Shown here: piece by piece, positions 33,121 through 45,417 of the stretch
Layout: the number at the start of each line of letters is the position of its first letter
Position numbering within the stretch: the stretch's first letter is position 1
From: Rhizophlyctis rosea
Lineage: Eukaryota > Chytridiomycota > Chytridiomycetes > Rhizophlyctidales > Rhizophlyctidaceae
Reading direction: 5' to 3'
DNA length: 64,000 nucleotides
NCBI GenBank assembly: GCA_027596075.1
Contig: JADGJC010000034.1
Span: 151,294 to 215,293, forward strand
Notes under the pieces: generated by a model
The model's input: only the letters and a program-made list of their open reading frames with translations
Databases searched by the model: none
Told to the model about the DNA's origin: nothing
Made by a program: the position numbers and the translations under genes

Positions 33121-36100
33121 TCACCGGAAGTCCAACAAGCCCATGATGAAGTATCCGATGCTCATGATCGCCCCCCATGCAATGAAGCCGCTGGGAATTC
33201 CTGCAACCAAAAAGTCTTTGACGCTCAACCAAGGTATTCCCGTTGCGTCCTCCAACGAGATGGCGTTCATGTTCGGGAAGGATGATACCGGCAGACCCAT
33301 GGCGCCGGAACACATCAGGGCTGTTTGTCGTATGAGATTGTTTAAAGTTATGGGATGGGCGCAGGTTTGGATAGGATATCATGAAAAAGAAACCGTAAAA
33401 GTAATCAGTCAAGATTTGCCACATAATATATCGCAAACAAATCAAGAAGAAGCCGAAATCAACGATTGTCCAAACATAACCTACCAGCAGCCATGACCAT
33501 CGTCCTCGGTCTAGGATCCGGCAAAGTGTGCGCAACTTGCACAACTATAGGCAAGATGATCAAAGCTCCCACCGTGTGGCTGATGAAGCTCGTCACTAGC
33601 AACACGATTCCGGAGAAAATGGCTAAGCAGTGGAACGTCGACAAGTTCGTCAAATGCGGCGCGATGCTGCCCGTGATTTCGTGGAGAAGACCTGACGATT
33701 CGACCGCTTTGCCGAGCGCGATACCGCCCATGGCTAGCATTACGACTGATAGTAGGAAAAGTCGAAAGTCAGAAGATACAAAACACTCAACAACCAAGAG
33801 GCACTTCAAAACCCAGCATGATCATAACACCACTCCAAAAAGTACTCACCAGACCACAACATACTATTCCAATCATCCTTCGTCAAAATCCCCGTCCCAA
33901 AGAACGCCACAATCGGGACAATAGCAATAATCCCCATATCCCCAACCCACCCCTCCAACTTACTCTCCGCACACCAAAGCCCAATCGTCAACGCGCTCAC
34001 AAGCAAAATATACACTTGCGTCTTCGTCAACGGGTGGTCCTTGAAATGACTGCGGCTAAAGATCTCCGGCGGGGCGGTGCCTTCGGTTTCCTTGGGGCGG
34101 TAGACGGCGAGGAGGAGACCCCAGATCATTAGGTCGATGGTGACGACGACGGGGAGGGCGATGGTGAACCAGTCTAGCCATGAGGGTGGGGGGTCGATGG
34201 TGCCCATGGCGATGATGTTTTGGGGGGAGGCGATGGGGGAGGCCATGCCGCCTACGTTGGAGGCCATGGCGATGCCCATGATGAGGCAGCGGGCGTAGGG
34301 GGATTTGTGGGGGAGGTTGCGGAGGATGGGCTGTTGAAATAGCGTCAATGAACGTGTTCAGTAGCATGAATCAAATAAACATATCCAAAAACTCATTGTA
34401 CCATTGTACCAAGCCCCCATAGCGATAAACAAAAGTGCATACTAAACCCCACTGCCACCCTACTAACAAAAAATAACCAAACAAAAAGCCAAGCCCACTC
34501 ACCGTAATTAACGAAAAACACAACACCGGCGCCGCAACATTCGAAATCCACATACTAGCAAACGTACTAACAAACATCAACGCCAACAACACCATATGCG
34601 GTTTACTCCCCGCCTTGCCCAAAACAAACGACGCCACCCCTTTCGCAATGTTGTGTTTGCTCAACGCCGAGGCTAGAGCAAACCCTCCTAGAAGAAGCAT
34701 GATGACGGATCCAAACATGTCTGAGAAGATCCTTTTGGACGCTGCTTTGGCGTCCATGCGGTGGTATTCTATGCTGCCGTCTCTTTGAACGACGGGTTCG
34801 CGGAGGACGCGCAGGAGGACTACGAGGAACGGGACGAAGAGGGCTGTTACGAAGAGTTGGAGGACCTGTGGATTTTGGCATGATTGTCAATATTTTCAAA
34901 CTCAAAAAAGTATGCAGCAGCAACCGGCAGAATAAGATGAGTTACCTCGAACGCCCAAAGCAAGGAAACAAACACCAAAATCGCCAAACAATTCCTCTGC
35001 TCCGGAATCTCAAATGTATCCGCCGTCAAAAGGAACCCAAACACGGTCGAACAAAGCACAAAAAGCATCAACTTCGTAGACAACTTCGGCACCGTGAACT
35101 TCAATCCCAAAAAGATCACCTCCCTCTTCGTCGCCTCATCCGCCGCCTTCTTCAAAGGCCGCAACCCAATAGTCTCCCGCCTCCGCTCCTGCTCAATCAT
35201 GTCCCTCCAAATCGTGTTCCGCTCCCACACAATGTGTTCCCGCAAGTTGCTCTTCAAGTCCGTCAGGGCGAGCGACTGTTTTCCGTCCGTCAGGACCCGC
35301 GCGTATTGTTCCACGATCCGGTCCACGGCTTCGTCTAGGCGTTGCTTAGTTTCCGTTCGGAAGGGGTAGGCCGGTTCCACTTTGTTTGCGAGGTAGGTTC
35401 TTCGGAGCTTGTTGCCCGTGACTTTGTCGTACTTTTTGACGATTTTGCTGAAGCCGGTGTAGTTCAGCTCTACGTAATCTTTCAGCTCGCAGAGTAGGAC
35501 GAACGCGTCTGATAGGCGTTTGTGGAAGCGTTGGCGGTGTTGTTTCAGGCCTTTGGATCCCCATATGACGGAAGCCATGTATCGGTGTCGTTCGTCTTCG
35601 TGCGGGTTTTGGGGTTCGGAGACGGATCGGCGGGGACGGGTTGGGCGGGAGGAAGGTGCGACGTGGTCTTCGTATACGGATTGCGGTCGTCGAGGACTGT
35701 CTCCACTTGCCGCTGACGCAGCACCTCCCGACGCCCTTCCTAATGTATCGAAGTTGGCAGGCAACGCGGTCTGAGCGAGGAGCCAGGCACCATCATGTGT
35801 CTCTATGTAGTTGATGTCTACCCCAATGGCTTCTACTTCTGCCAAGAGATCCTGCTCTTTCCGGCGGTAGAAGTGGGAAATCTTCTCGAGTTGTTCGTCC
35901 AAAGCCCGTGTGAAGTAAGCATTCGCTTCTTCCTGATCTAGCGGTTGGTGAATGAGGGGTGCTCGTTCCTCGTCTCGAATCTCAGACTCCTCGCTACGAC
36001 GGTTTCGGCCGCTTTCGGCGTCAGCTTCACCGGTTTCTATGTCATGCGGGGAGGCTGGGAGGGACTGTAGACCGAGAGTGGCCTTTTCGATGGCATAAAT

Positions 36101-36247
36101 GATTTTTTTCAATTGCGAGTATGCTCTAGATCGGGGTACGATGAGAAAATTGACATGGAATTGGTATATTCAAAAACGTTGTGCGTACAAGTAGTACTCT
36201 GTCCACTCTGGCGAAGAATTCAACTGGATCGAGTGGGAGAACTTCAT
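33121..36247 (-). CDS. SPX-domain low-affinity phosphate transporter (PHO87/PHO90/PHO91 type)
   Basis: Membrane phosphate transporter with an inositol-pyrophosphate-sensing SPX domain. The start ATG 36247 gives MKFSHSIQLNSSPEWTEYYL. A 63-nt intron (36188-36126) leads to AYSQLKKIIYAIEKATLG, the SPX signature. SPX resumes after an acidic/Pro insert (LDEQLEKISHFYRRKEQDLL, HKRLSDAFVLLCELKDYVEL, NYTGFSKIVKKYDKVTG). The transport half (DASS/ArsB-like) follows from about 35100: RNCLAILVFVSLLWAFE, MWISNVAAPVLCFSL, IMGIAMASNVGGMASPIASP, MLAMGGIALGKAVESSGL, LLVTSFISHTVGALIILP and GLPVSSFPNMNAISL. It ends at 33121 after a last membrane segment. Exon 2 ends at 34946. At least seven exons; some small ones in the transport half are only approximate. 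Vacuolar or plasma-membrane location cannot be decided. Confidence 0.9.
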
Positions 36248-37410
36248 CCTGCCAGCTTTGATAGTACCACTACGAGCAACAAGTTGCAAAATGGTTAGTC
36301 GATTATCGAATTTTTCGCAGTTTGAGAATAGAAGCTGGTTGCGCAGCAGTTGTAGTTACTCACCTGTCAGATGGATAAACAAGACAGCGTAATGGTATAT
36401 CGTCAGCGGTGAGGATCACTTTCTCAGGGTGCAAGCTGTGATCACGACCCCACGTATGTCCCCTGCGACACTGAGTTTCGTGCACCCCTCGCTCGAGATG
36501 GAGGGATTTGGAGTTGGTTTTGGAACGCGAAGGGTGCAGATGTTGGTGCACGGCGTCAATGTGGGGTTTTCTTTCGTGCAAAACCAACGGAGATTTCCGG
36601 GAACAGTGTCTTTCGCCTGACTACCCGGGTGAAGTCTAACAGCTTACTTGCTACGTGGGTTGCTAGTTATCGCGTGAAGGGTGAAGGTGGGGGGAGTAAA
36701 GCTGAGCAAAGCACAGCAAGAAGACACTGACTTGTTGTTGCCTCCAGAGCAGAGTGCTGATTTGGGTCTATGCTTGCAATTGCAATGCGCGTTTCTTGTC
36801 CAACCGTCAATATACAAGCCACATGATGCCAATACCAATAGATTGGTGCTAGTGCGGCAGCGGATTGTAGACCCACCCAATTGTAATAAAGATGCTACAA
36901 ATTGCATATTGGTTCCGCACAGATAGATTGGTCCATCTCAATGTCTCATATCACACTTCAACACTATTCAGGTTATATCAATGAAATTTTGAACTATCGT
37001 TCATGACCGTCATGGAAATTTCGACATTGGGGAACACAAAATCGTAGTGACGCAATAGCAATGTATGATCAATATCATCATTTTTGGCTACATGTTGTCT
37101 CGGACTCTTAGTCGCGTGAGACGGGCGCGGGTTGCCGGAGGGTCCTGAAAAAGTGAAAATTGGCCCACACCCAAATGATCCAGTCCACAAAGTCGGGCCA
37201 ATCGGTCACCAAGCATTGGGCCAGAGTCACAAACAATGAAGTCTGTTGTGAGGGGTTTTTTGCATGTTGTGGGCCAACACTGGCCGCGATATAAAGACAT
37301 GCCCAATTCCATTCCCCTCTTGTTCCCCCTTTCCCAACGCTTCGACAGTTCCGGTCGATAAATCAGCTCAACACCCTGAATATCTTTCTGGTTTCCTGAA
37401 GTTTTCCAAG
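36248..37410. other. intergenic region upstream of the SPX transporter
   Basis: About 1.16 kb upstream of the SPX start. No gene recognised; frames on both strands lack family features. Leads into the hairpin-repeat array. Confidence 0.4.
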
Positions 37411-37859
37411 CATTGAACCTGTGCCCGGAAAGGGGGTAGCCGGTAGTGGGAGGAAGATGGATGGGGGTTGGAAAGATCATTCACCACGACGACTGGGATA
37501 TCGTTTCTGGTTTCCTGAAGTTTTCCGAGCACTGAACCTATGCCCGGAAACGGGGTAGGCGGTAGTGCTAGGAGGAATGGATGGAATAATTTTGAAGTTT
37601 TCCAAACACTGAACCTACGCCCGGAAAGGGGGTAGGCGGTAGTGCTAGGAGGAATGGATGGGGTCCAGAATGATATCTCAGCTCGGAGAACTGGGCATTG
37701 TCTCCATCCACACAGAACACTGAACCTATGCCCGGAAAGGGGATAGGCGGCAGTGGGACGTTGATGGATGATGAGACGATGTTCAGCTTGGATCTTCGTC
37801 TCTTTCTCGAAGTTTTCCAAACACTGAACCTACGCCCAGAGCGGGTCTAGGCGGTAGTG
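37411..37859. repeat. five-copy imperfect-palindrome (hairpin) repeat array
   Basis: Five copies of a 38-nt imperfect palindrome: 37411-37448, 37530-37567, 37607-37644, 37718-37755, 37822-37859 (start spacing 119, 77, 111, 104). Each copy reads CACT-GAA-CCTAC-G-CCC, a GGAAA-type loop, then GGG-G-GTAGG-CGGT-AGTG, so three short arms pair. The middle arm changes with pairing kept: CCTAC/GTAGG, CCTAT/ATAGG and CCTAT/GTAGG (T.G). Four copies are preceded by the motif GAAGTTTTCC. No protein-coding explanation found. Confidence 0.8.
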
Positions 37860-38602
37860 CGAGGACAGCGGAGAGGGAGGGATGATTTCCACTTGTTCGT
37901 CGTCCGTTCCCTAAGTGGATGAAGGGAAGATGGTGTTCAACACAACTACGCTATCTCTTTCGTGAACTTTTCTTTCTTGCATCTCTGGTTGATGGGTCTG
38001 CATCTTGGATGTTAGGTATGTATCGGTTTTGGTTGAGACGTATGAGTTGGAAAGGTTGGGTGTGATGGGATTGGGATACCGCATGTCTGCGTATGATGAT
38101 ACTTTTGTGGTGTGGGGATGTGTCGATTTGTGCGGGATATGGTGTAGGGGTTCATGTTCGCGGGGAGACTGCAAGTCATTGTGTCGTGGTGTTTCATCGT
38201 TGGGGATGTGACAATTGCGTGTACGGCTGGAGGGGCTTCTGTTCGGGGACTTCTTGAGGGGTGGGTTCCTTCATGGTTGTTGTCAGTCTCAAGTATTTCA
38301 TTGCTGCAATCTTTATGGGTCATCGCTGGAGACTTTCATCATGGATCCATCCTCAGCGGCTATCCTCCATATCTTCTCGTCGGCTGATGTGATTGGACAT
38401 ATGCGCCAGAAGTTGCTTCCCATCATCTTCTCGGTCAATATCCAACCCATCACGTAGACGTTTGCCAACAGAATTCGCAGTCATCACATCCTGAAATAGT
38501 ATATTCCAATCGTAACAAGACAATCATAATGATCAAACCACACCACAAACGTCTTCCCCTCCAAATTCCACTGCACAACCCCCACCACCCAAACCCAACC
38601 TC
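37860..38602. other. intergenic region downstream of the PEX14-like gene
   Basis: About 740 bp between the hairpin array and the PEX14-like stop. No gene or clear repeat recognised. Confidence 0.4.
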
Positions 38603-39984
38603 CTAACCCCGCCTACTAATCACCATCCCCTTCAACGTCCGAATCTCACTCTTCGCATCATTGACAGCCTTCAACCACTTCCCATTCGTCCCCCCAACAT
38701 CATCCCCAATCCTCCCCCCAAACCCGCCATACTCATTATTAGAATACAACGCCAGCGTTGATGGAGTGAAGTAAACTTCCTCCGTGACGTAGCGCGTCAG
38801 ATCTGACACGGAGGCGCGAAGTTGAGAGATGAGTTCTAAGCGCTTTGGTGATGGTGTGTTGGGAGTGGGATTTGGTTTACGTCGTGCCAGATGGGTTGCG
38901 AGTTCGGATTGGAGGGAGGAGAGGGAGGTTGAGACGTCGTTAGTGGTTTTGTTTATTAGTGTGGGGACTGTTGCGTCGTTCTTTGGTGATGGAAGATCGT
39001 TGTTTTCGGATGCGGGGTGTTGATATAGTTTGCAGAATGCGTAAACGCGCTTCAAAAAGGCCGTGACGGCCTTTTCCCGCTCTTCCAGTTGGGTTTTGTA
39101 GAATCTTCGAAAGTAAGAGACGTGGCCTAGAATAAATCGCTGAAGGGTGCTCTTTGAGTGATTGAAGTGCAAGGCATGAATGCAGCACAGAAACAAATTC
39201 CCCCACCTTGAACACAGCAAATATTACTGGCAAGAACCCGCCAGCCAAAATCACTCCCACCGCAAGGTCTTTCCACAACGTTGACGTCTTAGTGAGTGCT
39301 GTTTGTGCGACTGGTGGATATGTTTGGTGGGGATAGACTGCTGCCGGCTGCGCGGGAAGCTGCGCCGGGCGGGCGGACGAAACGTGCGATGCAGGGAGTG
39401 GTGTAGTTTTGGAATCAGTTGGAGGTGACCTGAGGAATGCGTGTTAACAACCAGATTCTGCCGCAAAGGCAACCCTCCTGTCAAACGTACTTGGCGCCGT
39501 CCTCCGTCAACCCAGCCTGCTTCAAAGCAACACTGATATTATCCTCGCTTAGACCTTTCCTTCTCAGAAACTCTAGTTGCTTTTCACGTGGTGCGAAACG
39601 AACGTTTGGAGATGAGAGAAACGAGACAGCGGCGGCAAGAAGCTGCTCTCGGTTAGGTTCGGGAGGAGGAGGTGGTGGTGGTGTGGATGTGGATTCGGCG
39701 GGTTGTATCGGGTTTTGGGACGGGGATAAGGTCAGTGTTGGGAGGGAGGCAGACGTTCTCGCGGTGTTTTGTTTTTCGCGCAGGTCTTTTCTGATTTGTT
39801 CACGTTGTTCGGCGTTGAGGGGTGCTGGTGATGTAAGGGTTGCGGGTGCCGAGTGTTCCTCAGATGTAGGCGAAGACGTGGATGTTTGTTCAGTTTGACT
39901 CTTCAGCTCGGGTGAAAGTAATGCTTCTGTCGCGGATTTTGCAACGTGTTCCTCGGCAGCCTCCGTTCTTCCGCTATCTTCCAT
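38603..39984 (-). CDS. PEX14: PEX14-like peroxisomal docking protein
   Basis: Docking factor that receives the PEX5/PEX7 import receptors at the peroxisomal membrane. The start ATG 39984 gives MEDSGRTEAAEEHV and a Ser/Thr/Pro-rich stretch. The conserved PEX14 N-domain follows (REQLLAAAVSFLSSP, FAPREKQLEFLRRKGL, DNISVALKQAGL). A donor GTACGT and acceptor CTCAG lead to a Pro-rich exon (SPPTDSKTTPLPASHVSS), then TLWKDLAVGVILAGG, a membrane segment. The last exon is helical (RRFYKTQLEEREKAVTAFLK, ELISQLRASVSDLTRYVTEE) and ends at 38603. In most PEX14 proteins the N-domain comes first; here about 100 residues precede it. The exon structure around the membrane segment is ambiguous because two frames stay open. 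Confidence 0.75.
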
Positions 39985-40532
39985 GGCGCACTATTCGATA
40001 GTTGTAAGAAGTCAAGAAACTTATGTGCAAGTTGGTGGAAGCTGTAAAGATTTCGGGCGCACCTTGTGCACGAACTTGAAGTGATTTTGAAATTCTGAGT
40101 CCAGGCCAAGTCCACTCCCTGCACGGCTACACCACACATGATCTAACCAAATTCGGGCCAAATTTCGTCCAGTGTGCCACAGCTGCGCATTCGGTCAGTG
40201 TGTGTGGGAATGGGAATGGGAAACCAAAAAGTCAGCTTGTCAACGTCCAAATCATCATCGTCAGCCTCCTGAATAGTGACCGCGTCTCGAACATCGCCGA
40301 AAGGGTAGGCTGCTTCACAAACCTGAAGAACCGTATCTGGGACTTGCGTTGGAACCGCGAGTGGTGCATTCCACACCAAACTTTTCTACTTTGGTGAGTG
40401 AATAGAGGGAATGGGGTGTCAGCTAGCTAATATCCCAGGTTCCGCAAAACGACATACTCACGTCGTTGCCTCTTGGCTACTGCAACCCACATATTAGACT
40501 ACATTAAACGTAGCTTGTACTACTCCTCAGAA
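39985..40532. other. intergenic region with an unassigned open frame
   Basis: Divergent space between the PEX14-like and paralog A starts. A minus-strand frame at 40143-40379 (78 codons, no ATG, acidic patch EADDDDLDVDK) could be an exon of an unseen gene, but nothing supports it further. Confidence 0.35.
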
Positions 40533-42620
40533 ATGTCACACGGACCGCCTCCGTCGGACACCTTCGCAGCCAGTTCCTCCGGAACGCCACCCGAAACTCA
40601 CCACGTCGACCCTCCAGAATCCCACCAACAAGGCCAACAACAACAACCGATGCCTCCAATGCTACCAGGCTGGCCTCCGATGGCAGGCTCTCTCCCACCA
40701 GCCTTGCAAGCACTATCTCAGCAATTCCAACTCGAGCAGATTCAGCTCCAGCAATCCCAACTCCAACAACTCCAGCAGCAGTTGGCTCTCCACACCCAAC
40801 AGCTGCAGCAACAACAGCAACACAATCAGTTTCCGCTGCACCAACTTCCGGGACAGGCTGGTCAAGGTCAAATACAGGAAGAAGGGGACAGGAAGCACCA
40901 TCGGGTTTGGGAAGAGGACAATGGTGCCCAGACTCCGGACGCGACGGGAACGCCGAGGGGTCAGCAGGGGCTGCCTCCGTTGCCGTGGACGGGCGATGGT
41001 GCTGCTGCTTTGAATCAACGGGGAGGTTCGGATAATGAATCGTCGCCTTCGGCCCATGCAACGGAACCCGCTTCCCTCCATCCCTCCTACATGGCCGATC
41101 CGCAAGGAAGGCTCCCTAGCATCAATGATCTTATCGCCTTGGGTCGGCTCCCGTTCGATGCATCCATTGCCCGATTACCCGCCGCCGTCCTTCCGAACTC
41201 TGACCCACGTGAGCGAGTCTCACCCGATGAGTTCGCGGCGTTACAGAGAGAGGCACTAACTTATAACGAAGCCCGCCGAGCGCAACGCGAACGCGAACAA
41301 ATGCAAGCGCAACAATCCGGAAGTCAAATCAACCCCATCTCTCCCTCCCTCCCCAACAGTGGCCTCACCATCCCGCAAGGTACAAACTCTCCTCAAGTCC
41401 TCCACGGCAGCTCGATGATCTACGAATGGGGCGCGACGCGCAGCAGCGTCATGAAGGATTCGCTCGCGAGGACGAACGCGCACCAGAGGATGAGTGCCAT
41501 TAATACTGTTGCGAGTGGGGCTGCGACGGGAGTTTCATCTGGATATAGGAGGGAGGGTAGTCTGGAATGGGACGGTCGAGAGCGTGATAGGGAGGTTAGA
41601 GGTGTTGGGCATAGGAGCTTTGAGGGCACGCGCGGGTATGATGAGGACAATTATCTCGATCGGCGGCGTCATTATAGCCCGGGAGAGCGCCAACGGGTTC
41701 TTGAAAGGCAGGAGCGAGGAGGAAGGGGAAGGGAGTATAGTACGGATCAGGAGAGTGTTTGGGATGGTGATGAGAGGGATATTGATGTTGGGAGGAGTAC
41801 GAGGCGGTATAGGGAGGATGCGGATGTGATTGGCGGTGGACGGGAACGTGAACGCAGTCCTAGAGTGTTGGATCGGTGGGATCGTGGACGAACGGATGAT
41901 GGGATGGGAGAATCGATGGAGCATGAGCTTCCTTTGATGGCATCGACGGACTTCCTTCTGCTGGGCGCGGGTGATGCCACGTCCATCAACGTCCGGGATA
42001 CGGTGGTCGCTGAGGGATCCGTAAAGGGTCACAGGTATTCGAACATCGAAGAATTCGATATCCGTCGTGTTTCTTTGCCACGAGACCATCTTCAATTGTT
42101 TATGACCAGCGCGTTGAGGGTATTGGTACTGATAAACGTCACGGTGTCTCGCGCCTGGGGTGCCCCGGAAATGGGAAAGAGTCTTCGCAGCCTGATGCGA
42201 CTTGTGTTGGGGTGGATGACGTTCAGCGATCAAAGAGTATCAGCGAAATGGGTATGTTCATTGCTGCCTTGATGATCTTATCCTCCCTGCTGATCTGTAG
42301 CATCAAAGGTGCAAGCTTTTCTGGAAGCGCAATCACATTTCAACACACTCTGCGTCGTTTCTTTACCTGATCCCAACCTTACTGGCAAAGCTTTGATAAC
42401 AAGCCTCTTCACACTTCAATCCATCACGCACATCGACGTCTGGCATGCGCCTCGGTTGCATACGACTGACTACCAAAACATGGCCCGTGAAATCGTCGCT
42501 CCCAGGACCATCAGACTTTTGAATATATTCGACACGACGGCCTCAGTCGGTCCTCTAATTATGCAAGATTGTCAGGCAGTGACATTAGACGTGTCCTCGC
42601 CGATAAGGTTACGGAATTGA
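40533..42620 (+). CDS. hypothetical protein, paralog A (Gln-rich N-terminus, LRR-like C-terminus)
   Basis: Family not recognised. ATG 40533 (MSHGPPPSDTFAASS) is used; the TTG start upstream is not. Exons 40533-42251 and 42309-42620 give 676 aa. The N-terminal 300 residues are disordered with a Gln-rich coiled tract (LQQSQLQQLQQQLALHTQQL). The middle is Arg/Glu/Asp-rich (RERERSPRVLDRWDRGR). From about residue 480 a folded domain with Leu-spaced strands appears: HLQLFMTSALRVLVLINVTV, HFNTLCVVSLPDPNLTG, LQSITHIDVWHAPRLHTTDY. It aligns with paralog B at 48634-50519, including the intron at W|V. After about 42540 the frame may be shifted: another frame continues as LADKVTELTFGDAVWEDG, matching the end of paralog B. 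Confidence 0.65.
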
Positions 42621-43667
42621 CGTTTGGTGATGCGGTTTGGGAGGATGGTGTACCGGGAATGTCACTTTAGGTAGCGTGAGAGTATGGGGTGGGGGGAAGG
42701 GAGGGAAAGTGAAGGGAGTCACGTAGAGGGGCGGTACGAGATGCTATTCATGGTAGGATAGCTGATAGCGCGTGTGTGCGTGCGAACGTTCTTTTCTTTT
42801 CGCTGTACAGTGTTTTTTCCTATTTCTTCCGTCTTTCATCTTTTTCCTCTTTGGAGGGAGGGCATTTACTAGTCTGCAGTAGGGACTTACCCGTCTTGTT
42901 TCAACCCTTTTTAAGTTTGCAAATTGTAAGAAGTTGGGAAATAAGGAAAGTTCGGAGTGTTTCATTATCTTTCTTGTATCTTTAGCTCGATGTGTTGACA
43001 TTCGCCCGGGTGTCCGCAAAAGATGGCTTTGATTCTGTTCCAGTTGTTTTAAAGAATGGGCATCGGTATTCCGCTGCAAGATATCGGATGAGTTTAATAG
43101 ATTTTTTATCCCGTTTATGTTTATCAGCAGCCATTCTAGCTGATGATATGTCCCATTGAGCTTTTTTACAGTCCTCAAAGGATGCCAGTGTGCAGGAGGG
43201 CTTCACCTCATTGCGTCCTCCGCATAGGACCCTGACGGGTGGCTTCCAACGTTTGATGAAATCACTGATATTACCTAATACGAGTCGACTTCGCTTTCAG
43301 CCTCACGAGCCTCACTGCCCGCGTCGATCTTTGATTTCTATAAGGCTGTCAACCCTCAGCTTCAATCTCTTTCTTCCCATCATCTTCCACATGACGCTCT
43401 GATTGCACTTGTAGTTAGACTGAGGCGTAGGACACACTGCTCTCACCAGGATGAACTGGGGTTGCAATGTCCTGCGGCCTCAGGAGTGCAATGGGTCTTC
43501 AGGGTATCCACTGAGCATTTCTTCGGGGATGAACTTGGGAAATGCGCTTTGGATATCCTCTGATCACACATCCTTGGTTGTCTCTTCGGGGCCACACTCC
43601 ACGAGGGGTGGGAGGCAACTTCTCCTGCGGCGAGGAAAGTCAGTCATGTGGAAAAAACCTTCGCGGG
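42621..43667. other. intergenic region
   Basis: About 1.05 kb. The first 45 bp continue the paralog A frame if a frameshift or short intron is allowed (stop near 42668). The rest has no recognisable gene; the 5' part is G-rich, then T-rich near 42790-42920. Confidence 0.4.
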
Positions 43668-43980
43668 GCGAGGTTCTGCAGCTTCCGGGGCATTCGCCCC
43701 TGTTGCGAGGGACTGCAGCCCCCCAAAGGGTTCCCGGAGCGAGGCATTGCAGCTTCTCAAACCTTTTGGTTTGGGTTGCGAGGTGCTGCAGCTCCCGGAA
43801 CAGTTCCCGGAACGAGGTACTGCAGCTGTTCGAACCTGTGGTTCGGCTTGCGAGGTACTGCAGCTCCCGGAACACCCATGCTGATGGACAGGTAGCCGTC
43901 GGAGTCGTCTCGCGGAGCGAGGTTCCGCAGCTTCTCGGACCTGTGGTTCGGGTTGCGAGGGACTGCAGCTCCCCGGGCGA
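43668..43980. repeat. constant-box / variable-hairpin repeat array
   Basis: Eight boxes close to GCGAGGNNCTGCAGCT start at 43668, 43705, 43739, 43778, 43812, 43850, 43917 and 43955. The period is 34-39 bp, except one 67-bp step that may hide a decayed unit. Between boxes lie short segments of different sequence, most forming small hairpins: CGGGGC-ATTC-GCCCC, CTCAAACC-TTTT-GGTTTGGG, CGAACC-TGT-GGTTCG, CTCGGACC-TGT-GGTTCGGG. All frames stay open across it by composition, but the translated repeats match no protein known to me. Confidence 0.75.
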
Positions 43981-45417
43981 AAGGATCTTGAGCTGAAGGA
44001 AGTTTAGCTTAGAACTTGTGTATAATCATGGCATGAAATCCGTCGCTTCCAGTAACTGGGAACCGTTATAGCCGGGTTTATGTATACATAATATTGAAAT
44101 TGAAATAATAAAGCATCTTCACTCTTCAGACTTAACGAATTTGCTCATTCAACCCGTGTTATGGTGTCTGGTGTTTGACGAGAATGCCTCTATCCTCTGA
44201 TATCGAAACAACGCCAACACAGCGACATTCGCTGCCTTGCCATTGCGTGTGCACTTTGTTCACTTGTTCACTACTGGCCGTCAAGATATCACGTTGAGTC
44301 CACGTTAGCCGCAGACTGCTGATGCTTCACGTCATGGACATAACTATCATACTATCAGGCCTGGCCAAGCGAAACTTTTCGAACGCTCTTATCCGAAGAC
44401 CAACCTCGACGCAGCAGCAAGACGTACGAAAGACTTCAGTTCTATTAGCCAGACATGTCCTTTTCTCATGAATGCCATCCAAATGATTGTGCGATTGTCC
44501 GCAAGCATGTTCTCCGGTTATCAATGCTGCCCGCCCAACTTAAAAAAACCCCACGTGACTGTGGAATGCGGACTTGCCATGATCTACAGTGTTTGTGCGT
44601 TTCCATGCTTTATCAGTGGGAATCCAACCAGTCATTACAACACACTAGACATTCCTCACTCACTCAGCTGGCAAGTGGAGGAAGGGCCATGTTGCTGTTT
44701 TACAAATGAGTACAATGTCATTGATCAGGACGGATCATGCGTGGGTCCCATGCCGCTCAGAGATCATCTTCAGAAGCTCATTTAGCGTTGTATTGGCACG
44801 ACTCTGTTCCCACAATCCCGATAGATCTTGGTATTTGACAGTAGGGAATTGTTGCCTTTTGGCTTTTAAAGTTTGCGAACCTCCTTATTCAACCTCTCAA
44901 AACCCTCAGACAGATCCATGACGAAACCCAAAGCTGGCATCCCTTGAGTAACAAAGTGCACAAGCAGAGTAAGCATACAGGAGCTCGTGATCCAGATCAT
45001 CAAGAGCGGAATGCTAGAATGGGCAAATAGAGTACTGAGAATCTCATCAAGAGCTCTTGATCTATTAAGCCTTGCTGATGCGCATCCGGATCATAATTGA
45101 TCTATGGTACGTTGTTTGCCGTCTTACCGCTCCCATACCAATCACCCAATTTTATGACACCACAATTGGACCACTCACCCATCCACACAGGCCGTTCATT
45201 AAATTCCCGAATACATCGCATGCCTACCTTTCCACCGATACCCCATCAAGGCCCCAAAGAAAGAAAAACAGAATTCGAAGAATTTGAGGTTTTTTCCGAT
45301 TGCTTGTTGTACATACGTCTCGAAATATGAAGTTTCTTTAGCAAATTTGTTACCCATATCTTCCGTTCCCTGTCCGTGTTCCCGTTCGTGGGTTTGCTTT
45401 CTGCACATTTGATTGGG
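43981..45417. other. intergenic region
   Basis: About 1.4 kb. Short frames (for example 44455-44709 +) show no family features and no splice pattern linking them. Nothing supported. Confidence 0.4.

Noticed and set aside
41535..42233. 232-codon minus-strand ORF
   Set aside because: Antisense to paralog A's Arg-rich region; composition explains its length.
43668..43980. CRISPR-like array (constant boxes with variable spacers)
   Set aside because: The spacers are self-complementary hairpins, the boxes are degenerate, no cas gene is present, and the genome is eukaryotic.
43451..43996. 181-codon plus-strand ORF over the repeat array
   Set aside because: It is open only because the repeat lacks stops in several frames at once. 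Translated text is repetitive and matches no family.
44320..44720. Short ORFs with Cys residues on the plus strand
   Set aside because: No start context, splice signals or family match; length is within chance.
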